Of a DNA stretch of 64,000 nucleotides, positions 1 through 9,190 are shown one piece after another. The notes below the pieces were generated by a model that was not told the origin of the DNA, ran no database searches, and saw only the letters and a list, made by a program, of their open reading frames with translations. Position 1 is the first letter of the stretch, and the number at the start of each line of letters is the position of its first letter. Where the stretch lies: assembly GCA_023384675.1 (NCBI GenBank), contig JAHDVK010000010.1, positions 155,806-219,805 on the forward strand, given 5' to 3'. The position numbers were made by a program, and so were the translations under genes. The DNA is from Bryobacteraceae bacterium (GTDB lineage Bacteria; Acidobacteriota; Terriglobia; Bryobacterales; Bryobacteraceae).

Positions 1-111
1 GTGCCTGAGATTCTCGCCATCCCGGTCACGGCCGGACTGCCCGCCTATCTCCAGTGGGTTGAAGAGGAAACAATACCGCTTGCGGCGGAACCCGGCGATG
101 TGATGGGATAA
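1..111 (+). CDS. cutA: C-terminus of CutA1 divalent-cation tolerance protein (cut by window edge)
   Basis: An open frame enters from the left edge and ends at TAA 109-111, leaving 36 residues. The piece VPEILAIPVTAGLPAYLQWV matches the C-terminal strand and helix of CutA1, where the conserved pattern is P-E-(I/L)-(I/L)-x-(L/I)-P-(V/I)-T, a few residues, then Y-L-x-W. CutA1 proteins are small trimers of about 105-115 residues linked genetically to copper and divalent-cation tolerance, with an unsettled biochemical role. The stop lies 6 bp before the next start codon, so this gene is probably co-transcribed with the MFS carrier. Only the tail is visible, so the assignment rests on this one motif. 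Confidence 0.75.
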   Translation: MPEILAIPVTAGLPAYLQWVEEETIPLAAEPGDVMG

Positions 112-117
112 CTGCTC

Positions 118-1401
118 ATGTCTTCCTCGCCCGCGACTCCCGCCCAACAGCCGACCCGCGCCCGCTATTGGGTGGTCTTCTTCGCCGTCACGCTCGCCAT
201 CCTGGCCTATATCGACCGCGTCGCGATCTCTCAGGCCGCGCCTGAGATCAAGCGCGACCTCGGCTTCAGCCAGGAGCAGATGGGGCTGATCTTCTCCGCC
301 TTCGCCTTCGGCTATGCCCTGTTCGAAATTCCCGGCGGCTGGCTGGGCGACTGGATGGGGCCGCGGCGCGTCCTGCTTCGCATCGTCCTCTGGTGGTCCT
401 TCTTTACCGCCGCCACCGGCTGGATGTGGAGCTTCACTTCGATGTGGGTCACCCGCTTCCTCTTCGGCGCCGGCGAGGCGGGCTGCTTCCCCAACATCAC
501 CAAATCCTTCACCACCTGGCTGCCTTTGCATGAACGCGTGCGCGCGCAGGGCATCCTGTGGAGTTTCGCCCGCTGGGGCGGCGCCTTCACGCCGCCTCTG
601 TTCGTGCTGCTGTTTTCGGTGATGAGCTGGAAGATGGTCTTCCTCGTCTTCGGGCTCATCGGCCTCGTCTGGGGCTACTTCTTTTATCGCTGGTACCGCG
701 ACAATCCCGCCGATCATCCTTCCGTCAACGCCGCCGAACTCGCGCTCCTGCAGGGCGCCGAGGGCACCGCTTCCGGTCACGGCGACGTTCCCTGGGGCAA
801 GCTGATCGGCAGCGGTTCGGTCTGGCTGCTGTGGTCGCAATACTTCCTGCTGTCTTACCCCTGGTATTTCTACATCACCTGGCTGCCCACCTGGCTACAG
901 GAGGGCCGTGGACTTACCATGACGGAGAGCGCCGGCTATGCCATTTTCCCCTTGCTCTTCGGCGGCTTCGGCTCGCTCTTCGCCGGATTCCTCGCCAAAT
1001 CATTCGCGATCCGAATTGGCTCGGTCGACCGCGCCCGCCGCATCATGGGCGTCATCGGCTTCGCCGGCGCGATGAGCTTCCTGCTCATCGTCATTCAAGT
1101 GAAGGACCCTCTATGGTGCATGCTCGCCATGGGCATGGCCAGCTTCTCGAACGACCTTGTCATGCCGGGAGCCTGGGGCGCCTGCATGGACATTGGCGGC
1201 AAGTACGCAGGCACGGTCGCCGGCTCCATGAACATGATGGGCAATTTCGCGGGCATCCTCGCCCCCGCCATCGGCGGAGTTATCCTCGCCCGTTTCAACA
1301 ACGATTGGGACATGTTCCTCTACACCATGGCAGGCGCCTACGCTTTGGGCATCCTGATCTGGCCCTTCATCAACTCGACGAAGCCGCTGGAATTGCGCTG
1401 A
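118..1401 (+). CDS. MFS transporter, anion:cation symporter-like
   Basis: This 427-residue inner-membrane carrier has about twelve hydrophobic segments. The first helix carries Y-I-D-R near residue 31, and the helix 2-3 loop reads GGWLGDWMGPRRVL (about residues 74-87), the MFS signature G-x3-D-x2-G-x-R. The N-terminal layout (a short polar tail, then FAVTLAILAYIDRVAIS) is typical of the ACS branch that takes up hexuronates, galactonate, glucarate or other organic anions with protons. The substrate cannot be told from the sequence. It follows the cutA end by 6 bp. The exported amidohydrolase and DUF1080 protein nearby fit a sugar-acid scavenging setting, but that link is only inferred. Confidence 0.85.
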   Translation: MSSSPATPAQQPTRARYWVVFFAVTLAILAYIDRVAISQAAPEIKRDLGFSQEQMGLIFSAFAFGYALFEIPGGWLGDWMGPRRVLLRIVLWWSFFTAATGWMWSFTSMWVTRFLFGAGEAGCFPNITKSFTTWLPLHERVRAQGILWSFARWGGAFTPPLFVLLFSVMSWKMVFLVFGLIGLVWGYFFYRWYRDNPADHPSVNAAELALLQGAEGTASGHGDVPWGKLIGSGSVWLLWSQYFLLSYPWYFYITWLPTWLQEGRGLTMTESAGYAIFPLLFGGFGSLFAGFLAKSFAIRIGSVDRARRIMGVIGFAGAMSFLLIVIQVKDPLWCMLAMGMASFSNDLVMPGAWGACMDIGGKYAGTVAGSMNMMGNFAGILAPAIGGVILARFNNDWDMFLYTMAGAYALGILIWPFINSTKPLELR

Positions 1402-1464
1402 ATTCTGGCCGCGCGCCGAATGGCCGAGCAAAACGCTCCCGCCAGGCGGCGCGCAAATGACGGT

Positions 1465-2490
1465 TCATTTACCGGTCTGGCGGGTCCAGATGATGATGGG
1501 ATCGGGCTTCGCCTTGGTCTCGATCTTCTGCATCAGCTTCAAATCGGGCAGCGACAGCCGGACGATCCGGTTGTCCATTTGCGCGGCCAGAAAAAACGAC
1601 TGGCCCGCGGGATGCATCGCCATGCCCTCGGCTCGGGAGAATGTGCCGGTGCGCGCGATTTCCGTGCGGGTGGCAATCTCCACCAGCGCGGCTTCATTGG
1701 AGCCGATGCAGGCCGCGATCAGCAGCTTTCCATCGGCGGTGATCAGAAGCCGGCCCGGGCGGCCAGGCATGGGGATGCGCTCCTTGACCGTATCCGTTCC
1801 CGGATCGATGACCACGATTTCGTCGCCCTCGCGTGTGGCGAGGAAAAGCTCCGATTCATCGCGTGGCGAAGCAAAACCCATCGGCACGCCGCCCGTTTCA
1901 ATCGTTCCGACCTGCTTCCGGGCCTTGAGATCGATCACCGATACGGTGCCCGAGCCGCTGTCCGCCGTCCAGGCCTTCGATTCGTCGTGCTTCACGTAAA
2001 TCATGTGCGGCAGCTTGCCCGACACCGGAATCGTGTGCAGGATCTTCCGCGACTTGGGATCGAGAACATGGACCGCGGCCGGGATCTCCGTGGTGAGGTA
2101 GAACAAGCCAGAAGGAGCCAGCTCAATCGCGTGCGGACGGTAGTATTCGCCCGTCGAAATCGTGCCCACGGCCACGCGCTCATTCACGTCGATGATGGTG
2201 ATCGTATTGCCGCCCTTGGCTTCGTCCGTATAAGTGTCCACGCCATAGTTGGTGACGTAGGCGAAGCGGCCCTCCGGGCCTAGCGCGAACTCGTGCGGCT
2301 TCACGTCCGTGGGGATCTCGGCGAGCATCTCGCCCGACTCCATGTCATAAATGCCGAACGAATCGGCCAGCTTATGCACGGTCAGCAGCTTCGGCCGCGG
2401 ACCCGAATCCGGGTGGCCGGGTATGCTGACCCCGCTGCAAGAACACAGGGCCACCAGGCACAAAAAGAGAGCGGCTCGCTGAGCTGTCAT
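1465..2490 (-). CDS. YVTN-type beta-propeller lipoprotein
   Basis: This 341-residue protein starts with a hydrophobic leader ending in L-C-S-C (residues 15-18), a plausible lipobox that would anchor it in the envelope. The body is a chain of propeller blades of the YncE/YVTN type. Examples are GRFAYVTNYGVDTY (about 73-86), then repeats built as T-(V/I)-x-V-I-D followed by K-x-(V/I)-G-T-I. Such blades form seven-bladed propellers that usually bind partners or ligands and are not themselves enzymes. It is convergent with the MFS gene (63 bp apart) and in line with the amidohydrolase gene upstream of it, 195 bp away. Function is unknown, with surface binding or sensing the most reasonable guess. 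Confidence 0.8.
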   Translation of the reverse strand: MTAQRAALFLCLVALCSCSGVSIPGHPDSGPRPKLLTVHKLADSFGIYDMESGEMLAEIPTDVKPHEFALGPEGRFAYVTNYGVDTYTDEAKGGNTITIIDVNERVAVGTISTGEYYRPHAIELAPSGLFYLTTEIPAAVHVLDPKSRKILHTIPVSGKLPHMIYVKHDESKAWTADSGSGTVSVIDLKARKQVGTIETGGVPMGFASPRDESELFLATREGDEIVVIDPGTDTVKERIPMPGRPGRLLITADGKLLIAACIGSNEAALVEIATRTEIARTGTFSRAEGMAMHPAGQSFFLAAQMDNRIVRLSLPDLKLMQKIETKAKPDPIIIWTRQTGK

Positions 2491-2685
2491 TGGTTGTGCT
2501 TCCTAATGTGCCATTCTCTCGCATTTCGGGGTTTGCCTCGCGAAGAAAGACTTCGAGCTCCCCGTTCCGCACCAGGGATTCACTCGCTGCTCTGACGAGA
2601 GCGCACCGGCGGCACGGGTCATCCCCGCTTCGCGGAGGAGGCGGTGAACGCCGGATACGCCGCCCGCCACCTCATCGGCGAAACG

Positions 2686-4380
2686 TTACATCTTGCGGTG
2701 ACGGATCTGCCCGCCCACCACCGTCAGCACCGGCTGAATCCGGCGGATCTCGTCTTCCGGACACGTGAAGTAATCGCGGTCGATCACGGTCAAATCGGCG
2801 AACTTGCCCTTCTCGATCGTGCCTTTCATATCCTCTTCGAAGAACATGAAGGCCGGTCCCGTTGTGAACATGTGTAATGCCTGCTCGCGGGTCACCCGTT
2901 CCTCGGGGTAGATCACCTGGCCTTCGGTGGTGCGGCGCGTGATCGACATCCACATCCCATAGAACGGGTTGAAGGGGTTCACGGCCTTGTCCTTGTCGTG
3001 GCCGATCATGTGGTCGCTGCCGCCGGCCACGGGAATGCCCATCTCGATCATCGACCGCAGCGGGAAGAACCAGCGCATGTTATCGAGCCCGAACACGCGC
3101 CGCAGCGCGGGCACATCCAAATGGAGCCAGTGCGGCTGCACGTCGGCCACGATGCCCATGCGCTTCATCCGTTCCAGCGCCTCGGAACTCATGAAGCTGC
3201 CGTGCATCACGTGTGAGCGAGTGGGCGCGATCGGCGAATCCTTGTCCAGCCGCTCGAATACGTCCAGCAGCGTGTCGATCGCCGAGCCGCCCTGCACGTG
3301 CGACGTCAGTTGCCAGCCCTTCTTACGCGCCTCGGCGAAGATCGCGTAAAGATCGTCGGGCTGCACGAACAGCGTGCCGCGCGCATCCGGGTTGGTCTGT
3401 CCGTACAACTGCCGCCCGAACGGTCCATACGGCATGCGCTGGTAAGCCGTGCCGACGCTCTGCCCGCCATCCAGGGTCACCTTGAATGTGCTGAACTTCA
3501 GCCATTCATCGCCCTGGTTCGTGGTCCAGGGGTTTTCGCGGATTTCCTTCAGCACCTCGTCCAGCGGGCGGTTTGTATTGATGCGCCAGGTCAGCAGCGT
3601 CCGCACGGCCAGCCGCTTCTGCTGGTGCAGCTTCTCAAACAGCGCAACATCGGCGGGCCCGACGGCGCGGTCGCCGATCGTGGTCAACCCCGCCTCGGCA
3701 TAAATCTGGAGCATCTTCTCGAGCGCGTCAAGCCGCTCCTGTTCGGTGAAGGGCTTCGCGGCGCGCACGCCCTTCAGCAGCCCGGAAGCCGCGCGGAGAA
3801 TGCCGTTCGGTTCGCCGTCCGGCCCTTTCACCACCTCGCCGCCGGGCGGATTGGGCGTGTCCTTGGTGATGCCGCTGATCTCGAGCGCCATCGAATTCGC
3901 GCTCCACACATAGGAGCCGTCGAAGGCCACCGGGTGCGTTTTCACCACGTCGAGATCGGCGCGCGTGGGCATGCGCATCTCCTTCAGGCGAGGCGGCAAG
4001 GTGCGCGGCACCACGATCCATTCGCCCTTCGGTGTGGTCTTGGCCTTTTCAACGATCCACTTCTGGATCGACGCAATCGAATCGAGCGGCGGCAATTTCT
4101 CGCGGTACTCCGACAGCGCGCCGCCGAGCGCGTGGACATGCGGATCGATCAACCCCGGCAGCACCATGCGGCCTTTGAGGTCGATTACATTGGTCTCGGG
4201 CTTGCGCAGCTTGAGGATCGCCTCGTTCGTGCCGGTGGCCAGCACGCGCCCGTCCTGAACGGCGATCGCCTGGTGAACGCTGTTCTGCTTGTCGAGGGTC
4301 ACCACCCGGCCGTTGTGCAGAATCATTTGCGCGCCAAACACGGGCGCGCAGCAAAGGATGAACGAGAGCAGCCTGATCAT
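2686..4380 (-). CDS. Exported amidohydrolase, YtcJ-like (amidohydrolase 3)
   Basis: This 564-residue protein has a short signal peptide (MIRLLSFILCCAPVFGA, cut near residue 17). A metal-dependent amidohydrolase fold follows: ILHNGRVVTLD, the strand leading to the metal site LPGLIDPHVHALGG (about 74-87, with the H-x-H pair), later histidines in THVQGG-like and HVMHGS segments, and the final catalytic aspartate in VAGGSDHMIG. The long insert and the end pattern FADLTVIDRDYF match the YtcJ-like group, which hydrolyses N-acyl or formyl amides. The substrate is unknown, and the signal peptide places the reaction in the periplasm. It is divergent from the DUF1080 fusion gene, with 60 bp between the two starts. 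Confidence 0.85.
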   Translation of the reverse strand: MIRLLSFILCCAPVFGAQMILHNGRVVTLDKQNSVHQAIAVQDGRVLATGTNEAILKLRKPETNVIDLKGRMVLPGLIDPHVHALGGALSEYREKLPPLDSIASIQKWIVEKAKTTPKGEWIVVPRTLPPRLKEMRMPTRADLDVVKTHPVAFDGSYVWSANSMALEISGITKDTPNPPGGEVVKGPDGEPNGILRAASGLLKGVRAAKPFTEQERLDALEKMLQIYAEAGLTTIGDRAVGPADVALFEKLHQQKRLAVRTLLTWRINTNRPLDEVLKEIRENPWTTNQGDEWLKFSTFKVTLDGGQSVGTAYQRMPYGPFGRQLYGQTNPDARGTLFVQPDDLYAIFAEARKKGWQLTSHVQGGSAIDTLLDVFERLDKDSPIAPTRSHVMHGSFMSSEALERMKRMGIVADVQPHWLHLDVPALRRVFGLDNMRWFFPLRSMIEMGIPVAGGSDHMIGHDKDKAVNPFNPFYGMWMSITRRTTEGQVIYPEERVTREQALHMFTTGPAFMFFEEDMKGTIEKGKFADLTVIDRDYFTCPEDEIRRIQPVLTVVGGQIRHRKM

Positions 4381-4440
4381 GCGGCCATTCTATCGAGCGC
4401 CTCCGTCCACGCCAAGCCGGGATAGATATACTTTGGGCAA

Positions 4441-5946
4441 ATGCCTCCGATCCGCAACTCCCAAATCACCCGCCGCGCCCTGTTCGGCGGCGCCGCCGCC
4501 GCGAGTCTTGCCGCCTGCAACCGGGCGGAAACCTGGCGCGACTTGTTTGACGGCCGCAGCCTCGCGGGCTGGCGCGCCAGCGAGAATCCGGACTCCTGGA
4601 AAGTCACCGCCGACGGCCTCCTTTTCGCCGATGGACCGCGCTCCCACCTGTTCTACGAAGGCACGGGCGACGGCGCGAACTTCCGCAACTTCGAACTCGA
4701 ACTCGAAGTCAAAACCGCGCCCGGCTGCAACTCCGGCGTCTACTTCCACACCGAATATCAGGAAAAGGGCTGGCCGGACAAAGGCTTCGAGATCCAAATC
4801 AACAATACCGCCACGGGCGAAGGCGGCTACCGTGAGAACAAACGCACCGGCTCTCTCTACGGGATTCGCAACGTTTACAAACCGCTGGCGCGGGACGATG
4901 AGTGGACGAGCATCCGCATCCATGTGGCAGGCAAACGCATTCAGGCATGGGTGAACGGAATGATGACGGTGGATTTCCTCGAGCCCTCGCCCCCGGTACT
5001 CGCCGAAACCACCGAACGGCAACGCGTCATCGGCACGGGCACGTTTGCCCTCCAATGCCACGACCCCGAATCAAAGGCCTGGTTCCGCAACATCCGCGTC
5101 CGCCCGCTCCGGGACGATGCGGTTGGCGGCGGTCCCGCGCCGGTGGTGGACGAAACCTACCGCGACATCATCACTCTCGGCGCGCGCAACATCCCGATGG
5201 TGGATTTCCACACGCACATCAAGGGTACGCTGACGCTCGAACCGATGCTCGAACAGTCGCGCCGCGACGGCATCTTCTATGGCATCGCCGTCAACTGCGG
5301 CAAGGGATTCACGGTCGAGAACGACGAAGGCGCGCGCAAGTTCTTCGAGTCGATGAAGGGCCAGCCCGTCTTCACCGCCATGCAGGCCGAGGGCCGCGAA
5401 TGGACGCAGATGTTTTCGCGCGAGGCCGCCGCGCTGTTCGACTACATCTTCACCGATTCGATGACCTGGACCGACAACCGCGGCCGCCGCATGCGCCTCT
5501 GGATCAAGGACGAAGTTGGCGCAATCGCGGACGCCAGCGAGTTCATGGAAACCCTCGTCGCCCGCGCCGTCCAAATCCTCGACACCGAGCCCGTCGATAT
5601 CTACGTCAACCCCACCTTCCTGCCCGACGTGCTCGCCGCGGACTACGACAAGCTCTGGACCGAACCCCGCATGAAGAAGGTCGTGGACGCCCTGAAGCGC
5701 AACGACGTGGCCCTCGAACTCAACGACCGCTACCAGCTTCCCGGCCTCGCCTTCGTCCGCATGGCCAAGGAAGCCGGCGTGAAGTTCACCTTTGGCACCA
5801 ATAACGCCGGGGCGGACGACCTGAAGCGCAGCGAATACGGCATCCGCATGGTAAAAGAGTGCGAATTGCGCTGGCAGGATTTCTGGATGCCCGGCCTGTG
5901 GACCCCTCGCGCCATCGAGCGCAAAGGCGCCGCGCTGCGCGCCTGA
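4441..5946 (+). CDS. Tat-exported lipoprotein: DUF1080 domain fused to a PHP-like metal hydrolase domain
   Basis: This 501-residue protein starts with a twin-arginine motif (ITRRALFGG) followed by a lipobox-like LAAC, so it is predicted to be exported folded and lipid-anchored. Residues about 30-225 are a DUF1080 (3-keto-disaccharide hydrolase/concanavalin-like) domain: FDGRSLAGWRA, a central SGVYFHTEYQEKGWPDKGFE segment, and the closing GTFALQCHDPES. Residues about 240-490 are a second domain that begins MVDFHTHIKG (an H-x-H metal pair) and later has ELNDRYQLPG and FTFGTNNAG, resembling PHP/TIM-barrel phosphoesterases. No ribosome-binding site is visible. A TATACT box at 4427-4432 lies 8 bp before the ATG, so the transcript may be leaderless. 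Confidence 0.8.
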   Translation: MPPIRNSQITRRALFGGAAAASLAACNRAETWRDLFDGRSLAGWRASENPDSWKVTADGLLFADGPRSHLFYEGTGDGANFRNFELELEVKTAPGCNSGVYFHTEYQEKGWPDKGFEIQINNTATGEGGYRENKRTGSLYGIRNVYKPLARDDEWTSIRIHVAGKRIQAWVNGMMTVDFLEPSPPVLAETTERQRVIGTGTFALQCHDPESKAWFRNIRVRPLRDDAVGGGPAPVVDETYRDIITLGARNIPMVDFHTHIKGTLTLEPMLEQSRRDGIFYGIAVNCGKGFTVENDEGARKFFESMKGQPVFTAMQAEGREWTQMFSREAAALFDYIFTDSMTWTDNRGRRMRLWIKDEVGAIADASEFMETLVARAVQILDTEPVDIYVNPTFLPDVLAADYDKLWTEPRMKKVVDALKRNDVALELNDRYQLPGLAFVRMAKEAGVKFTFGTNNAGADDLKRSEYGIRMVKECELRWQDFWMPGLWTPRAIERKGAALRA

Positions 5947-5967
5947 TCCTGTGGGAGGTTGACGGGG

Positions 5968-8271
5968 ATGGGCAAGGCGAGCTTGGCCCGGTGGCTGCTT
6001 GTGCTGACCGCCGGGTGGATCAGTCCGATGCGTGCGGCCGAAATCCCGGCCGGCACCCTGGTCGAAATCCGGCTACTCGACACCGTCGTCTCCCCCCAGG
6101 CGGATCGCGGCGCCCGGGTCCGCGGTGTCGTCGTGGCTCCGGTCGTCGTGGATGGAGTGATCCGCATCCCGGCTGGCGCGCAGGCTAGGGGATCCATCCG
6201 CGACGCGCGCTCCACAGGCTGGGGGTTCGGCCGGGAAACGGCCCTGCTCTGGATCGAATGGGACCGGCTCCGCCTGCCGGGCGGTGAAGAGCTGAGCGTG
6301 GCCACACGCATTGCCGAGTTGGAGAACGCGCGCGAATCTGCCGATGACGAAGGGCGCATCCGCGGCATCCGCTCCACGGGCACTATGGGCTATCGCGCCT
6401 CGAACCTGGTAGGTGGCCTGGCGGTCTTCGACCCCATCGCTTACCTGTTCGTGAACGTGGCTTCCGCACGGATGCTGCGCTTCCCCGAGCCCGAGATTGT
6501 GCTGCCGCGCGGCGCCGAAATGCTCGTGCGGCTCGAAGAACCGGTCGAAACCCAAGCCGTCTTCGCGCCTGCTGTGGGCTCCGTGGCGCGGAACGAGGAG
6601 GAAATCGCCAGCCTCGGCAATATGGTCCGGTCACTGCCCTTCCGCTCCTTCAAGCCCGGTGGGGTTCCCTCGGACCTGGTCAACGTGGTGTTGCTGGGCA
6701 GCGGACCGGCTCTCGAGCGCGCTTTCCGCGCCGCCGGCTGGGTGCAAGCCGACGAGTTGTCCGCCACCAGCGTTTTTCTCACCTTCCGTTCCATGGCCGA
6801 AAACCAGGGCTACCAGGCCGCGCCCATGTCCGTGCTCCTGTTGAACGAAAAACCGCCGGATTATGAGCTTTCGAAGTCATTGAACACGTTTGCAAAGCGT
6901 CATCATGTCCGTTTTTGGGCCGGCCTGGGCGCGTGGCAGGGGCACGAGGTGTTCGCAGGCGCGGCCACCCACGATACCGGCATCATCTTCTCGCGCCGCA
7001 GCCGCACCTTCAGCCACTCCATCGACCCCTGGATCGACGACGAGCGCGGCAAAATCCTGAACGACCTGCTCTTCACCGGTTGCGTCACCGGCTACGAATT
7101 GGTGGACCGCGCATGGCTCCCCGATGCCGCTCGCCGGGCTGGGGGCATGGACATGCACACCGACGGGGCCGTGGCCGTCGTCCTCCTCAATAGCTGCGAA
7201 AACCCCGCGCACGATTTCCCCGCCATCGAACCCGGCACGATCGAAGCCGCCGGAGGCCGCTGGAAACGCGGCGTGCGGCAAGGCGCGCTCATCGCCCGCA
7301 ACGACCTGCTGCGGGCCAATCTCGCCTGGCAGGCCTGGGAAGGCGGGCGCTGGTTGGCCCGGAACCTGCGAAAACGCCCGCCTCCGCAACGGACCGAAAG
7401 GCGCAGCGCCGGCCCGGCCCCCGGCATCTCCTGGGCCGATGAAGACGCTGCGCGACCCGAACCTTTCGCCTTCCCCATGCGATCGAACGGGCGCCAGCCT
7501 CTGGACCGCTGGGCGCCAAGCCTGTTCGAACTCGGCGCGCAGGGCGGCCGCCTGCGCTTCGGCCTGCCGCGGCTCGATCCGTTCCGCCTCGAATTCTTCC
7601 CACAAACAGGAAATGGCGCCGACCCGTTCTCTCTCGACACCGCCAGCGACCTCGGCAGCGGCTGGGCAGCCGGCATCACGCTGACCACTAACACGTTCCG
7701 CTACTTTTCCCAGGAACTCGCCTTCAGCTACCAGCGCGGCAAATACGACCTGTTCGTCACTCCGGAAGGACCACTCCCCCCGGACGCCGGCGTTGAGACT
7801 CAGCGGGCCGGGCTGCTCACGCGCCAGTTTCAATACAACTGGCTGATTCATGCCACGCCGCGCGAGCGCCGCCTCCGGCCCTACATCGCGGGCGGCCCCG
7901 TGCTGCAACTCGTGCATCTCACCGACGCGCCGCTCGAACGCGCCGGGGGCGTCTTTCGCGTCGGCTGGCGCAACATCGGCCTGCTGAAGTCGGCCTATAA
8001 CTTTCGCCGCGATCCGCCGCTCGATGGCGGCGGCATCTTCCAGGCCGGCTTCCAATACGGCGCGGGCGTCAAGTGGCGCGCGCATCCGCGCTGGGTCTTC
8101 CGCTGGGACTTCCGCGAGACCGTCGCGGCGCAGCCGGACATATTCTCGCCATCCTTTGCCGGCGATGCGCCGAACGCGCCGGAAGGCTACAGCGTCCGTC
8201 TGATGCGCGGCGGCGAACGCCGCAAGCTCCGCCAGCAGCGCTTCACGCTCGGCTTCGCGTTTACGTTTTAA
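5968..8271 (+). CDS. Exported LssY C-terminal domain protein fused to an outer-membrane beta-barrel
   Basis: This 767-residue protein starts at ATG 5968, chosen because GGGAGG at 5953-5958 sits 9 bp upstream; a TTG at 5959 would have no spacing. After a signal peptide ending near M-R-A-A there is a small beta region (EIPAGTLVEIRLLDTV). Residues about 200-400 match the LssY C-terminal domain: FRSFKPGGVPSDLVNVVLLG, VRFWAG, and HDTGIIFSRRSRTFSHSIDP. The last 250 residues alternate aromatic and polar positions and end in FTLGFAFTF, as expected for an outer-membrane barrel. LssY was first noted near a Legionella secretion locus and has no settled function. The stop overlaps the convergent usp gene by 11 bp. 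Confidence 0.7.
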   Translation: MGKASLARWLLVLTAGWISPMRAAEIPAGTLVEIRLLDTVVSPQADRGARVRGVVVAPVVVDGVIRIPAGAQARGSIRDARSTGWGFGRETALLWIEWDRLRLPGGEELSVATRIAELENARESADDEGRIRGIRSTGTMGYRASNLVGGLAVFDPIAYLFVNVASARMLRFPEPEIVLPRGAEMLVRLEEPVETQAVFAPAVGSVARNEEEIASLGNMVRSLPFRSFKPGGVPSDLVNVVLLGSGPALERAFRAAGWVQADELSATSVFLTFRSMAENQGYQAAPMSVLLLNEKPPDYELSKSLNTFAKRHHVRFWAGLGAWQGHEVFAGAATHDTGIIFSRRSRTFSHSIDPWIDDERGKILNDLLFTGCVTGYELVDRAWLPDAARRAGGMDMHTDGAVAVVLLNSCENPAHDFPAIEPGTIEAAGGRWKRGVRQGALIARNDLLRANLAWQAWEGGRWLARNLRKRPPPQRTERRSAGPAPGISWADEDAARPEPFAFPMRSNGRQPLDRWAPSLFELGAQGGRLRFGLPRLDPFRLEFFPQTGNGADPFSLDTASDLGSGWAAGITLTTNTFRYFSQELAFSYQRGKYDLFVTPEGPLPPDAGVETQRAGLLTRQFQYNWLIHATPRERRLRPYIAGGPVLQLVHLTDAPLERAGGVFRVGWRNIGLLKSAYNFRRDPPLDGGGIFQAGFQYGAGVKWRAHPRWVFRWDFRETVAAQPDIFSPSFAGDAPNAPEGYSVRLMRGGERRKLRQQRFTLGFAFTF

Positions 8272-9115
8272 GCTCCGCCAAGCCCACGGCGGCGGGTTCC
8301 GGCGCCGCCTCGTGCACCTCCATCCGCGGCATCAGCACCACGGGGCAATGCGCGGCGCGGATGATGGGCAGCACGTTCGGCCCCAGCGTCCGGCGGCCCG
8401 CGCCCAGCACCAGCAGGTCGGCGTGATGGCGGCGGACGAGCGCCGGCAGCACGGCGGCCGGATGACCCAGGTCGATCCTGACCGGCGCGTCCACGCCGCT
8501 CATGCGCGTGAGCCGCTCCAGCGCCAGGTACGCGGTTTCGCGCGACAGCGCCACCGGCAGATCGTCGATCGACGAAGCCGAAAGCACATCGATATCCACG
8601 CGCGGCACCGCATGCAGAATCTCGAGCTTCGCGCCCAGCCGCGCAGCGAGTCCGGCGGCGTCCAACACTAACTGCCGGCTGAGCCCATGCAGGTCCACGC
8701 CCACGGCAACTCGTTCAATCGCGCCGTGTTCGGAAGGCACGCCGCCCCAGGCGGTCCAGACGGGCACATGACAGTCCTTGGCGACCCGCGCCACCAGCGA
8801 CGGATCGGTCCAGCGCCGCCAGAAAGAGCGCGCCCGGGCCGGCATCATCACCAGCGAGATGCTCTCCTCGGTGACCACCCGCGCAATCGCCGCCGCCACC
8901 GAGCCGGTCTCGACGCGCGGGCGCGCCGCAACGCCATCCCATTCGCAGCCCGCCAGAAAAGCTTCTCCGGCGCGCAGGTCCAGACGTGTGGGTACCACGT
9001 GCAGCGGGATCACTTCGGCGCCGAAGCGCCGCGCCACCTGCAGCACCTGTGGTTTGAACGCGCGGCAAGCCGTCGAGTCCAGAACCGGGTAAAGAATTCG
9101 CCGGATGGGTAGCAT
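8261..9115 (-). CDS. Tandem-domain universal stress protein
   Basis: This 284-residue protein has two UspA folds. Domain 1 runs from MLPIRRILYPVLD to about residue 125 (ending VAKDCHVPVWTAWGG). Domain 2 begins at IERVAVGVDLHG and ends with the nucleotide-loop pattern LLVLGAGRRTLGPNVLPIIRAA, close to the G-2x-G-9x-G-(S/T) signature of ATP-binding Usps but with IIRAA where G-S is usual. The start is ATG 9113-9115 because GAGGAG sits just upstream with 7 bp spacing; an upstream in-frame ATG at 9169 has none and lies inside the promoter. The upstream DNA carries a sigma-54 promoter, and the adjacent genes encode a sigma-54 activator and its kinase. Regulation by that pair is inferred. Confidence 0.85.
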   Translation of the reverse strand: MLPIRRILYPVLDSTACRAFKPQVLQVARRFGAEVIPLHVVPTRLDLRAGEAFLAGCEWDGVAARPRVETGSVAAAIARVVTEESISLVMMPARARSFWRRWTDPSLVARVAKDCHVPVWTAWGGVPSEHGAIERVAVGVDLHGLSRQLVLDAAGLAARLGAKLEILHAVPRVDIDVLSASSIDDLPVALSRETAYLALERLTRMSGVDAPVRIDLGHPAAVLPALVRRHHADLLVLGAGRRTLGPNVLPIIRAAHCPVVLMPRMEVHEAAPEPAAVGLAELKT

Positions 9116-9152
9116 TTGCGTCTCCTCTGACACTTCCGTCACCCTTTCCAAG

Positions 9153-9169
9153 TGCAATTCACGGGCCAA
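9153..9169 (-). promoter_or_regulatory. Sigma-54 (RpoN) promoter for usp
   Basis: Read on the minus strand, the site is TTGGCCCG, then TGAA, then TTGCA. The sigma-54 consensus is TTGGCACG-N4-TTGCA, so there is one mismatch and the essential GG and GC pairs are exactly 10 bp apart. Transcription would start about 12 bp past the GC, leaving a leader of roughly 28 nt with the usp ribosome-binding site in it. The next gene upstream on the same strand encodes an NtrC-type sigma-54 activator. Confidence 0.75.
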
Positions 9170-9190
9170 CGCGAAAAACCCGTATTTTGA

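Noticed and set aside
2372..2572. 66-codon minus-strand frame at the start of the YVTN gene
   Set aside because: Overlaps the signal-peptide region of a well-supported gene in another frame and has no ribosome-binding site.
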